Under the pieces are notes generated by a model, which was not told the origin of the DNA, searched no databases, and saw nothing but the letters and a program-made list of their open reading frames with translations. A DNA stretch of 64,000 nt. It comes from Paragyromitra xinjiangensis. Its lineage: Eukaryota; Ascomycota; Pezizomycetes; Pezizales; Discinaceae. The translations under genes were made by a program, and so were the position numbers. The stretch lies in contig JBCAMK010000008.1 in the NCBI GenBank assembly GCA_038503065.1, positions 1,798,001-1,862,000 of the forward strand, written 5' to 3'. Of this stretch, positions 1 to 11,670 are shown piece after piece; the first letter of the stretch is position 1, and each line of letters starts with the position of its first letter.

Positions 1-20
1 GACACCGACGCCCCCACTTT

Positions 21-401
21 CTAATCCACCAACCCGACTGAAGCGTCTCCCAGCGACCATACTTGAATTTCGTGGTACTTCAGCGCGTCCCATAGGCGTG
101 CTTTGAATGAGGACTGGTGGAGGGGTTCTTGTGTCTCTTCTTGGTGATATCGGAGAACGCATGGCTCCGTAGCCGCGCTCGCGTGTATATGTGTCGACTT
201 CTGCCATATGGATGATGGGACGTTTTGGTCGACCAGCTGATGCGTAGTGGGGATGCGCATGTCGGTCGTAGGATTTCTCGAGAATAGGTACAGCTCGTGT
301 ACTGCCACGGGCTTCGTACTCATACCCGAGTGGCTGTGAGCAAAGACACATATTGAATGTTTTTTTCCTTGTGATTTTGGTAGTGGTACGGAGTTGAACA
401 A
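21..401 (-). CDS. Hypothetical ORF at window edge, weak
   Basis: An open frame of about 126 codons reads leftward and ends at a TAG at 21-23. I do not recognise the product. Its second half has an ordinary mix of charged and aromatic residues (ending KYHEIQVWSLGDASVGLVD), which is why it is listed, but there is no domain, no clear start context and no supporting exon. An overlapping frame (320-667, -) is less protein-like. It may be the last exon of a gene or chance. Confidence 0.2.
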   Translation of the reverse strand: MFNSVPLPKSQGKKHSICVFAHSHSGMSTKPVAVHELYLFSRNPTTDMRIPTTHQLVDQNVPSSIWQKSTHIHASAATEPCVLRYHQEETQEPLHQSSFKARLWDALKYHEIQVWSLGDASVGLVD

Positions 402-2090
402 TGAAGTAGTTCTTTTAAAGTAAGAGGTGGGATAGGCGGCTGTTTTGCGGAAGTGATACTCTGGGTAAGGGAGTGGCTGTTTAGAAGGATGTAGTTGTTA
501 GGGAACTGATATCTGATATCGAGGCTCTTTGCAAGTATGGAGGGGGCATTCGAATACCTATATATACTATTCCACTCAAACCTGACGGTGGGAATTTTTA
601 TAACGTTTCTGTCTTCAGGATAAATTATCAGATGTGAGAGCTGAAGGGCCGGTAAGGATGATCCCAACGGAGCCAGGTGAATAACTAAAGCAGAAATGGA
701 AATAAATCAGCGGGCCAGTATTCTTTTGAATAGGACTACATGAGTACCACTGATAGGCTGCGTTGTTGAAGCGAAATGGGGCGTGATGCACGAAGCTGCA
801 TGATTGGGGCCAAAGTGAGATTCCGGTATGTTAGCCGCGCGCTCGTACAGTGTTTGACCAACCATATCGTGGGTTTATATGAATACACGGACAATTACGG
901 ACACTTCTCTTAGGAGAAACTTTTGCTAATTCAGGAGGCAATTTTCACTTTGTAATTTAGTATGGAGGCCTCAAAAGTTGTCCCGCCATCAAGAGTTTTT
1001 TAGCATTGAGTGAGGAGGTTATTTGCTCCTCGAGTAGGTTGCTAGTCTTGAAATTGAAGTACCAAAATTTATGCAGATGATCCCCAAAATTCCCAAAATC
1101 CTGTCTAAGGCGACAGGAGGTTGAGCCCCAAGAACCTTTGTGGGTGCCGTGATAGTTTTTGTACTGTAGATCCGTCAACATTTGCCTGCATTTTCGGATG
1201 CGGTATGCGCAATTCCCACCCAGTTGTACTCCAGAGAGCATAGTATAATTACTGTTTTCCTCGGCGCTTGGCTACCGACCTTATCGACTTGAGCATAACT
1301 GCACTGCATGTATGCCTACTAAAATTTCCCAAGACCACGTCCAGCTAACAGCGAATCGGCATAGAAAATTATCTATCACAAACACAAGAAGCCAATGAAA
1401 GTCAGCCCAGTAAATAAACAAAAAGAAAATAATAATGCGAAAAGATGCAAATCCTGACGTCAAAGCATGGAGCAACTGTTGCCGCACCCACGCGGCCTGT
1501 TTGTAATGCGATATTCCGACGGGTTTCTAGGCTGATTGGAAACTTGAGATGCATACCCCCATTTAGTGTCACATACTTACTTAAACGGATGTTTACGTTC
1601 TAGAAAGCCTGCAACATCCAGGAAAATCGCTCAAATTCTGAACATGCGATATTGATTCTGCACCTTTTTTTGCATGCTATCAGGGCACAGGAGCAGAGCA
1701 GATACATATGTATTGTTTCTCGCGGCTGTTCTCATTTGTGCAAGCGAGGAAAGGACCCAGAACAATTGCCGTTTAATTCCTTTCAGGGGAGGTTAAAGTC
1801 GTGTGACATGACATCCGACAGATTTGGTACTGTTTTTTTCTCGTGAGATGGCTGCATGCTCGCTTTCTCCTTTTTTTTTTTTTGTGCTTTCCTGTTTTTC
1901 CCGGCATTAGCTACCTCAAAAGGCATGCAAGTTCAACATTTTGATGCTATAGAACGAAGGGAAATTGAAGCCCTACCTATCGACGGCCTTTCTGGCACTT
2001 GGCTTTTTGTTGAATGCTAGGATGGAAGTGGTACAGGCCATTTGTTCACTCTGGCTTCACTGTTCTTGACAGGGATTTGCTCCATGGCTG

Positions 2091-2135
2091 GGGGGAGGGG
2101 AGGGGAGGGGAGGGGAGGGGGGAGGGGGAAGGGGG
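2091..2135 (+). repeat. GGGGA simple repeat, G4-prone
   Basis: The plus strand carries about eight consecutive GGGGA-type units followed by more G-runs. Four or more runs of at least four G with one-base spacers is the classical composition for an intramolecular G-quadruplex. The overlapping minus-strand frame (2057-2368) translates it as a Pro/Ser stretch, probably an artefact. Confidence 0.85.
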
Positions 2136-4894
2136 AGTTGGAGCGAAATATCTTGTGCGTTTTCACGCCTCATGTTTTGTGATGTTCCGCAAGCCGCAAT
2201 AATGTTGGACGTCGTCGACTCTGCCCACTCCCAAGACGATGACACCCGAAGCCAATCTAAGACACATACCATGTCACCCGATTCCTTCCTAGCTGCTAGC
2301 CTCAGAACTTCAGTCGCAAGGTGCGACACGAGACCGACACGATACACCACAGCAAATTCACACATCACGTGCCCGCAGCCTGTGTTTCCTCAGCTGAAGT
2401 TAGACAACCTGTCTTCGACCTTCTTTTTAGGATCGTGGAATGTATTAGACGAGATCCTGGTGGCGAAAGCTTGGTGTTGAAAGATGTCTGAGCATCAGCC
2501 CCGAGCTAAGTCTACGAAAAACTAGACAGCACCCGACTGGTGTATGGTACTGGGATGATCCTAAGCTAAATGTACTCAACACCTAGCACACTTGATATTT
2601 TATATTGCTGCTTCGGGCCGATCATTGTCGAACTATGCGTTAAAGGCCTCTTTTCCGAATGTTCATTGCATGTTGCGTGAATATACGTTGATGGTCATCA
2701 GCTCTCACTCGGCGTTGCTGCACTAGCCCATCTCTCACAGATCAAACTAACAAAAGGAATAATTTTAGATCGATGGGAGGAAGGTTCTTTTTTTTTCTCG
2801 CATCAAATTTGTCAAGATTCACCAATGTATGCATAATGCCATCCCGTTATTCCATTCCAAAGACGGGATGCGATCGATCCGTTAGTCATGGAAAAAACCC
2901 TAGCAATAGAAAATTCCTAGGCAGATTCTTTCAGTTTGCATCATTAAATGCAAGTACCTACATATTCTGAAGCATCAAAGATTTGTGGCAAGGCTGGACA
3001 AGCGATCTCCCCACAGTTACGATACCAAAGTTTGGCTCGTTTCAAAATTTCAAACGATCCAGTTCAGGGGCTCCAAGCAGGGATCGGAGTTTGATTCAGA
3101 GATCGATTCTGCGGCACGGTAACGTCTCCGGGGGGGAAAAAATAATTATTGTCAGACCTACCATCGGAAATCGCAAAGTTTGTAGGGCTCGTGTCGAGAA
3201 GCGACAAGATGCGACCGATCGGCTTTGTTTAAAAGTTCGATTCGGTTGTGCCTGGTGCTCGGTAGCTAGAAAAAATTTTGTACGGAAATTCCGGCGTATG
3301 AGTGCTTCGGGGTTTCAGTAGATGTTGATTGTTGGGATCATCAAATATCATTCAACAAAAGTGATTGACGTTATTGGGTACTTGTCTGTGGTAGCAAGGA
3401 TAATGTTTGAACCGCCAGTTGTCTTATTATGACGGTAATATGACAGTAAGGTCTCACCAAGCATTCCGATGCGCATGAATCCTTCCAATAGTTAGAGGCC
3501 GTCAGCAGCACACATCACCTAAGATTCAGCAACACAGAAACGTGGAATCCCAAAAACAACTCGAGACTCGGGCACAATGATTGACTTGCAAGAATTATAA
3601 TTCTAGAAGCTTCTAAATTTTTGTTTAATTGTTGCTATAGAAAAGCCATCGCTTCTCCGTGGTAATACAAAGGGTGTTGTTTTGGTACTATACCCTTCTT
3701 ACAGGTACCCGTACATAGGTTGGATATATATATATTTACTAAGGGTGCTTTTTTAATAGCACAGAAGCTCAAGGCCACCGCATCTTGCTAGCCATACGGA
3801 ACGAGAGATAGTATCGCTCAGAGTTTCTTCAAGTAGGACCTAAGACGTCTTTGAAAACTACGGGAGCCTCAATTGCAGCTGACCACGCAAGTGCCAAGCA
3901 CCTAATCAAAAATCCCAAGAAACGAACAGTAGCATTTCGATTCTATTCGATGGAAGCTACAGCCATCGCCTAGAGGTCAAGCGAAGCCTTTCAATGATAA
4001 AAAGTGCTCATGGTTGATACCATATCTAGACGAGGGATATCAAGAGCACTAGAATGAAAAAGCAGATCAATAAAGTTACTAAGCATCCTCACCCAACCGT
4101 CGAATGCCTTCTGCAAGGAAGCGGACACGTTGGTCATATTTCCAAATCATTAGCGGATGACGGAATATACGAAGATCCACCGTTTGAAAGCCGAATGTGA
4201 AGCTTGGCAACAGGTACAACACGTCGGCTTGAGTAGTATGAGATCACACAGTCTACGTTTATTCGTAGGGATTATATTGTAACCCCTGGTTTGATGGAAC
4301 GCTACCAACGATAATGCTTAATAGAAGTAAGGGGTTGGATGCTGTCTAAGAAGGTATTTCTATTCGAGCTTAACTATTCTTTTTCCTGCCTATAGCGCTA
4401 CCATAAAGTTGAAGGAAAGCGTCTGCCTCATTCCCTTTATGACAGCCTATCGCGGACCAGTCATATTTCAGTTGACTATCTTCTATTTGGTGTATGCTAC
4501 TACCAAGACACTGAGACGAACCAGAAGCTCCTACATGTTCTCTAAATGCAAAGGTGTCCAAAAAACACGTCATAACTAGGCGCTCCGGGCAAGCATCCCC
4601 AGTGGCTAGGCGCCACCTGAGATTGCTGCTCGAGACCCCGAGATACCTATAGTGAAGAGATAGCGAAATAAAGTGAGAATGCGTGATTTAAAGAGGGTGA
4701 TGAATGCTCTATGGTGATCGCCGCGGAGCTGGCAGGCGAGGAGGAAACATACGATAGAACAACTCAGTTCGTGAGGGTAGATAAGAAAAGGTATGCGCGC
4801 TATTAGAATCAGGGTACTCTTATCCTATCTTCCTGCAATGGCTTTAAATTATAGGGTGATTGCAGCGTTAGCATGGCCGGGCCATTTTTAAAAT

Positions 4895-4912
4895 AGGGTT
4901 AGGGTTAATAAC
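4895..4912 (+). repeat. Short interstitial telomere-like repeat
   Basis: Two tandem copies of the fungal/vertebrate-type telomere unit (GGGTTA)2 lie in intergenic DNA. Two units are too few for a telomere; such teloboxes also occur in fungal promoters and at old break-repair sites. Confidence 0.6.
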
Positions 4913-5872
4913 TTGGATTTGAAGGCGGCTGCTGTTAAGTATCACAGCTAAGCAATATCTGAGGTAATAAACATCCTTCCCTGGAAGGTCTTTCATGATA
5001 CTGTACGATCCTAATTTGATAATTGAAGAGAGTTCATTTTTGTTGGTCGTACTAGTGCATGGTGGCTAGTGGTTGGTGCTCCCACATCATTTCTCACTGG
5101 TGTTTTATGTTTTTTGCAAAGTGAAGCTAGATACTTCACACTTTATCCTAGTAGATTGTATCGAGCATCGAAATCCGTGTTCATTTCGGGGACAAAATGG
5201 GGGTGTTTGGGTGGTATTTGGGCGTCGCTTAGTAGAAATGTGCACTCTTTGTACTCTTGTTTCTCTCAAAACAAATAAAGAGGGAACAGATTTACTGACT
5301 ATATAACGATTTCACTACAATTAAAAAACTATTCCCGAAGGGCCTAGTATTGTAAGCCTTAGCCAGATTGTCTTGGAAAAAGTCGATATGTAGGGTCTTG
5401 CTCTCCGGCGAGAGTTTCTCTTACCGAGACGCAAGCATTTTACCAAAAAAAACGACTATTCTACTGCTTTTTCTTCCTTTGCTTTCTCAAAAAAATGCCG
5501 AGAGTTTAAATTGTGGCTGTGTGGGAGATGGAAATACACCTGGATACTTGTGGGTATCTTGAAATGCGATATCGTTGCCACACGATCGCCCGATGACACC
5601 TGTGCACTGCCACTTTAGCCACGCGTAACCTTGGCTGTTTCGTCACTCACAGCACCCTGTTTGAACTCTCGAAGCTGCAAGAAAAAAAAGAAGGGAAAGG
5701 TCCATCCATAACTTCTTTTTACTAAACCTAACTATCAGTGTTAACTTCTCAGGAACATATCAGCCGGAAAAAAGAGCTCGCAAAACTATCATAAGCATAA
5801 TTATCACAGTCAACCCAAGCAACACCTACGAAGCTCGGACCATAAACCTTATTGCAACTGGAGATAACGGTC

Positions 5873-8800
5873 ATGTCGGACAGAAAATCACCCGCACGCA
5901 AGACCCCGCCTCAGGTCCCTCCCCGCCAGCTTTTCCCCGCTTCTCCGCCGCAAGATTATCAACATCAACCATATTCACCGATTGATGGCTTACAAAATAT
6001 TCCACCACCAGCCTATTCGCCGTTGCCTTCAATTGATTCCTATGAAGCGGCTGGGCCAGAGATTGGGCCGGATGGTCATGCTAGAAGGGGAGGAAATACA
6101 TCCACCGGCGATGATATGTCAACAGGTACATCGGAAAGAGAGGATAGTGGGCCAGGGTCACAACCACCACCGGCATATACAGAGAGATATGGAGAGCTTG
6201 ATATAAGTCAAGATGGAATGGAGACACGTGCTCAAGTTTCCGGTTCGTTTCGTTCACACGATGATTAGTAGCTATTTCAGCTCCTTTTTACTAAATTTCT
6301 GGTATAGAGGATGGCCGAGTCAACATCAACATCAATCAAAAAACCGAGCACCTTTCCTCGCTTCTTGCACCTGCAATGCGAGGCCAGCTGCAGCTAGCTA
6401 AAGAAGCAGTGGAACGTGGAAAAAAGGCAGAATTATCTGGCAAACCCCCAATACCAGATTTCGGCGTTCCAGAGTTTGCAAAGGATGTTCCTCCTCTGAA
6501 TATTGTGATACAAATTATAGGGAGCAGAGGAGATGTGCAGCCTTTCATTGCTCTTGGCCAGGTTTTGAAAAATCGATACAGACATAGGGTTAGGGTTGCA
6601 ACTCACCCAACATTTAAGGGATTTGTAGAGGAAAATGGATTGGAGTTTTTCTCGGTTGGTGGTGACCCGGCAGAGCTGGTAGGTTTTGACCCTAGTTTAT
6701 AAGCTCACGTCAGCATGGATAGTAACTAATTCGTGGAATAGATGGCATTTATGGTTAAGAACCCTGGCTTAATGCCGGGTCTAGATAGTTTGAAAAGTGG
6801 GGATGTTGGGAAACGGAGGAGGGGGATGTGGGAGATTCTCCTAGGATGCTGGAGAGCCTGTGAGTGATTTTTTATGAACTTTTCTCCAGGACATAAGCTT
6901 ATGATCCCAGGTATTGAACCAGGAGACGGCATGTCCTATACACCCGACCACACCGGTGGAGGGGGGTTGAGCAACAAGCCATTTATAGCGGATGCGATTA
7001 TTGCAAATCCGCCGAGCTTTGGGCATATCCATTGTGCGGAGAAATTGGGTATACCATTACATTTGATGTTCACGTATGTCATCAGTAGCCCTATAATAGC
7101 CTCACCAAAACTCACGAAGTTCCCAGTAACGTTATGCTGATTGACCCGGATATCTAGCATGCCCTGGTCTCCAACTACTGCCTTCCCTCACCCACTTGCC
7201 AACATCCAAAGCTCCAACGCCGAAAATGGAGTAACAAATTTTCTTAGTTACGTTCTTGTCGACATGATGACATGGCAGGGGTACGTTTTATCATTGACAT
7301 CACATACGGGCTGGGATAGCCTTAAGTTACTCGGAACTAATTTTGATATCATGGCTAGTCTCGGCGACCTTGTCAATCGTTTCCGGGAGAAAAAACTCGG
7401 CCTTGACCCCGTTAGTACTATGTGGGCCCCCGGCATGATATCCCGTCTTGCCGTTCCGCACACCTACTGCTGGTCTCCGGCTCTCATCCCGAAGCCGCTT
7501 GACTGGCCGGCCCAGATATCAATCAGCGGATTTTACTTCCTCTCGCTCGCAAACTCGTACACCCCACCTCCAGATCTCGCCCACTTCCTTGAATCTGGAC
7601 CTCCACCTGTATACATTGGCTTCGGTTCTATCGTTGTTGATGATCCAAATGCACTCACAACACTCATTTTCGAAGCGATCCGTAGGGTCAAGGTCCGCGC
7701 ACTCGTATCGAAAGGCTGGGGAGGCCTTGGGACGGATCAATTAGATATACCGCCTGGAGTTATGATGTTAGGGAACTGTCCTCACGACTGGCTTTTCCCA
7801 CGATGCTCGGCCGTCGTACACCACGGCGGAGCAGGGACTACCGCTGCCGGCATACGCTGTGGGAAGCCAACTGTTATTGTTCCATTTTTTGGGGACCAGC
7901 CATTCTGGGGGAGTATGGTTTCCAGGGCTGGTGCAGGACCTGAGCCGGTCCCGTTCAAGAGACTCACATCAGATATACTTGCGGAAAGTATTGATGTAGC
8001 GTTGAGTCCCGATGCACAGGCGAGAGCGCAGGAGTTAGGAGCAAAGATTACACATGAAAATGGTGCTGAGACTGGGGCAGAGACGTTTTTGGGAGGGTTG
8101 GCAGGCGTGCCAGGGGCGGGTGGGATTTACAGATGTGTCATCGACCCCAGCAGACCAGCGGTGTGGAAAGTACGTGGGACAGAAGCAACTTTGAGCAGCT
8201 TTGCGGCGAGCGTGTTGGTTGAGAGTGGAGAGATTGAGGGTGGATGGCAGGGTCTGAAGTTGTGTCGGCATAAGGAGTGGGAGACTGATGTAGGACCGTA
8301 TGAACCTATTAGTGGGGGTGCTGGTGCGCTGCTAGGAACTGTTGGAAGCATTATGATGGGAGTAGGAGATTTCCCGAAGGAAATATTCAGGGGTATGAGG
8401 AAGTCGACGGATTCTGACACTTCCCAGGCGGGGGAGTCGTCAGCAGCGAGTGTTTATTCTGGAACACATGGAGGGGAAGGAAGCCAGAGTAGCATTTCTG
8501 GTGGCGGGAGTGCGAGCCTTACTAGGCAGACAACGGCAAGCGGAGAGGGTTCAGGTGGTGAAAATGCAATTCAAAGAAGGGAGACGCTTGAACGTGTTAA
8601 AACCGACGACACTAACAAGAGCTCCGGCTTCGGCCTTGATAACTTTGATCCCGGTGCGTATATAGGAGCCGGGAGAAGTGTTTCAAGGATTGTAGGTGCA
8701 GGGTTGAAGTGTAAGATCTCTTCCCTCGATTATATATTCAAGCTTGATGAGTACTAAATTTTTACTAGCACCGATGGATTTCACGCTCAGTCTTGCCCAA

Positions 8801-10224
8801 GGCTTTCACAACGCACCAAAACTGTATGGCGACGAAGTGAGGCCGACTCAGAGAGTTACTGGATTCCAAAGTGGGCTAAAGGCTGCTGGGAAAGGGTTAT
8901 CGCTTGGTCTTTACGATGGAATTTCCGGACTTGTAACACAACCTATAAAGGGTGCAAAAGAAGAGGGGGCTTCAGGGTTCATCAAAGGATTTGGAAAGGG
9001 TATTGGGGGTATCGTGTTCAAGTCAGGAGCAGGTACGTTGAGTAGCCTTCTTTTTGAAGAAATTGACATTTGCTTATTGATTGCCTTTTGATAGCCATTT
9101 GGAGTGTTCCTGGATACACTATGAAGGGTATCCATAGGGAAATCCAAAAATTGCAAGCATCGGATGTTGACAAACACATCCTCAATTCGAGAATTACGAT
9201 TTCTGAGGCGGAGTACCATCAAAGTTCCGCACGGGAGCAGCAAGCTGTTTTGGCACGGTGGCAATATAATATACAGTCCAACTACGCCAAAAAGCAATCG
9301 AGAAAGGATAGATTCAGCGAAGATATCTTAGGATTAAGCCCCAGTGCGAAAGCTAAGGGTAAGGATAAGGATAAGGATAATGATAAGGATCCCAAAGGCT
9401 ACGTCCGAACGTCAGAGACTGAGATTGTCTCTCCGGTTCCGAGGCATACAGCCTACGCCTATGCTCCTGGAGTTCTACAGAGGGTTGCATCCTTCAAAGA
9501 CGAGGAACTTGAGAAAGCGATTCAAGAATCTGTTAGGGCTACATCGAACGGAGATCCGGAAGAAGACAAAACGATTGAGCAAGCAATTAGAGCCAGCGTC
9601 TCAGAGATACAATACGTGGCCAGAAACCATCCTACAGAGAATTTTGACGAAGAAGAGGAGGCTTTCCAGCAGGCCGTCAGGGCTTCAATGACCGAAGCCA
9701 ACACCAATGGGGAAAAGGAGCAAGAAAAGAGAGTTGGAGGAAAACTAGGGCCATCAAAGGAGTTAGGAGAAAAAAGAAGGGCAGGAGGAGCTGGAGAGTA
9801 TGGGACAACAGTTGGAGGTAGTTGGTTAACAGATGATCCGGAGTTTGAAGAAGCTCTGCATAAGAGTTTGGTTGAGCATGGAGCTCCACCGGGGCATGTT
9901 GATGACGACAATCTCCAGCGGGTCATGAGAGAAAGTAGCCGATATGGAGGAGCTCACCGCCCTAGCGACGAAGATGAACTTGAAAAGGCTCTGAGAGAGA
10001 GTAGGAGACACCAAAAGTCACCCGAATCAACTACACTACCTGAAGAATACGACGAGGATTTTTTGAGGGCTATTGAAGAAAGCAAGAGACTCGATCAAGA
10101 GAAAGAGGCAAAAAGACTTGCCGAAGAGCAGGTCGTGATGGAATATGTTATGAGGGCAAGCTTAGAGGAACAGGAGTACCAAATGAGAAGAAACCAAGGC
10201 AGTGAATGGGGATCTAGAGCGTGA
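5873..10224 (+). CDS. Sterol glucosyltransferase-like protein with UIM array
   Basis: Seven exons give 1322 aa: 5873-6242, 6308-6678, 6742-6859, 6911-7073, 7158-8710, 8769-9032, 9095-10224. ATG 5873 is the first in-frame ATG. Residues about 1-125 are Pro-rich with PPAYS/PPPAY motifs that could bind WW domains. The family 28 N-terminal domain starts with [15 protein letters not shown]; the UDP-sugar-binding C-terminal half has [12 protein letters not shown] and [10 protein letters not shown]. This fold transfers glucose from UDP-glucose to sterols or similar lipids (ATG26/UGT80 families). Exon 6 encodes a Gly-rich GxxxG segment resembling the VPS13/ATG2 C-terminal membrane-contact region (inference). 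The last exon carries about eight ubiquitin-interacting-motif-like helices (for example [12 protein letters not shown] and [12 protein letters not shown]), and a KD-rich hexanucleotide repeat at about 9356-9388. The exact substrate is unknown. Confidence 0.88.
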
Positions 10225-11594
10225 AGCTTCACTAGGTATGGTCCATAGAGATCATGCTTTAAGAGTTACATGTAGTTTTCAGTTGTATTGCTCTTTTTTT
10301 TGTTGAATCTTGTGATCAAATATTATTGTGCAAGTTGGTGCAGCAAGACTTCTTTCTAAACCCCTTTTTGTTCTCTCTCATTATTTCTTCCATTTCACCC
10401 AATTCAATCTTGCCAACTAGATATCTATACCTGACCGAGCGTTTGTGCAACAAGTTTCACAGCTAGCTATAGGCAGTAAGCTCTGAGGCTCCGAGAGGTG
10501 ACCCAAATTGTACAGGTGTTCATGGTCATAGCTTTGCAGATCTTGATTTAACTTAAAATAGATCTTCGTTTAGCTAGGGTGAAATTAACCCGGAACTTGG
10601 TCTCCACGTCCCGAAAGTTCAATACTCCATATGCATAGCTTATTACTCTTAATTATACCCAAAGTTAAGATTCCTCTGATCCTGTAATAAAACTCGCAAT
10701 GTGTAATTTTGGTTGAGTAAGTGGGTTAGGGTTTCTTACATTGGCAGCAAATTTTCTGCAGCATCTCGTGATATACTTGGGCTTTTTAAGGTTCTAGAGC
10801 ACTAACAGATACCGACAGGGTTCTAACATCACCCGTAGCTAAGAATTTTGCTCACGATGCATTTGTTACAAGTATCTCTTGGCTTGTGCAACTCGCAAAC
10901 TAGGGTGCATTATTACCCCGTAGTTTCAAATGCTTCCAGAACATGGCTGCAAGCGAACATTTGCATGTAGGAAAATTCCCCAGATTCCTGTAATTGCACT
11001 CGTTTACTCTTCATGCATCCTCTATCACTGTTTCAGCTGTCTCCCGAAAAGGTAATGTTGAGTAGACCTCCTTCATACGGTGTAAGAAGTGTCTCCAGGT
11101 TGTATTAGATATCCTTGCAATCACCTTTAAAGGTTTCAAATACAACTACCAACCCACCACGAAATTCGACATCCTAAAGACTCTACGAAAAATATTCAGT
11201 GTTACGTATGCACTCAATAGTATTTACTTCGGTTTCTACAACTTAGTTTTCAGAGAGGTCTTCTAATTGCCTCACGCTCATTTATACGCAACAGCTGGAG
11301 TCGATTCATCTTAAACTGAATACATAGCCACTATCAAGATCGGGGGTGTCGGACTATACTACGGTGGAATACCGGAGTATATTATAGCCCTGATCTGCTT
11401 TCCCGCTCTGGCATTATGTGAATTATAGTTGATGACGACAGCCCCATCGCGTCTAGCCCCGCCACTACTCTTAAAGGAGTGGTAGCCATGTTCCCTTTCT
11501 TTTGAAGGTTCCTACTCAAGCTCGCAATTCCTTATTTCCCTTTCTTTTCTATTCTTAAAAAAGTATCCTTTAACTTCTCTTTTTATTATTTGCG
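10225..11594. other. Intergenic, no gene seen
   Basis: AT-rich, stop-rich in all frames, with no open frame of 60 codons. It holds the 3' flank of the glycosyltransferase gene and the presumed promoter of the membrane-protein gene. A telobox-like GGGTTAGGGTTT lies near 10723-10735. Confidence 0.6.
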
Positions 11595-11670
11595 GTGATA
11601 TTTTTCGAAGTCTATCAGGATTTGGCACCTGGGGACTCAAACTCCTTCTCCCCCGTGGCCACACTTCTGT

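Larger units (their letters stand above)
668..5872. other. Long intergenic region without a convincing gene
   Basis: Open frames here are short (60-112 codons), overlap on both strands and have no recognisable domain, so none is called. The stretch is moderately AT-rich with poly-T runs. It contains the GGGGA repeat near 2091-2135, a TA microsatellite near 3722-3735 and a two-unit telomere-like repeat near 4895-4912. The last few hundred bases are the presumed promoter and 5' leader of the glycosyltransferase gene that starts at 5873. Confidence 0.6.

Noticed and set aside
5069..5306. Two overlapping plus-strand ORFs of about 70 codons
   Set aside because: No domain, no codon bias, no splice support in an AT-rich intergenic region.
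6580..6602. Telomere-like GGGTTAGGGTT
   Set aside because: It lies inside a coding exon of the glycosyltransferase and encodes Arg-Val-Arg-Val in a conserved region, so it is coincidence.
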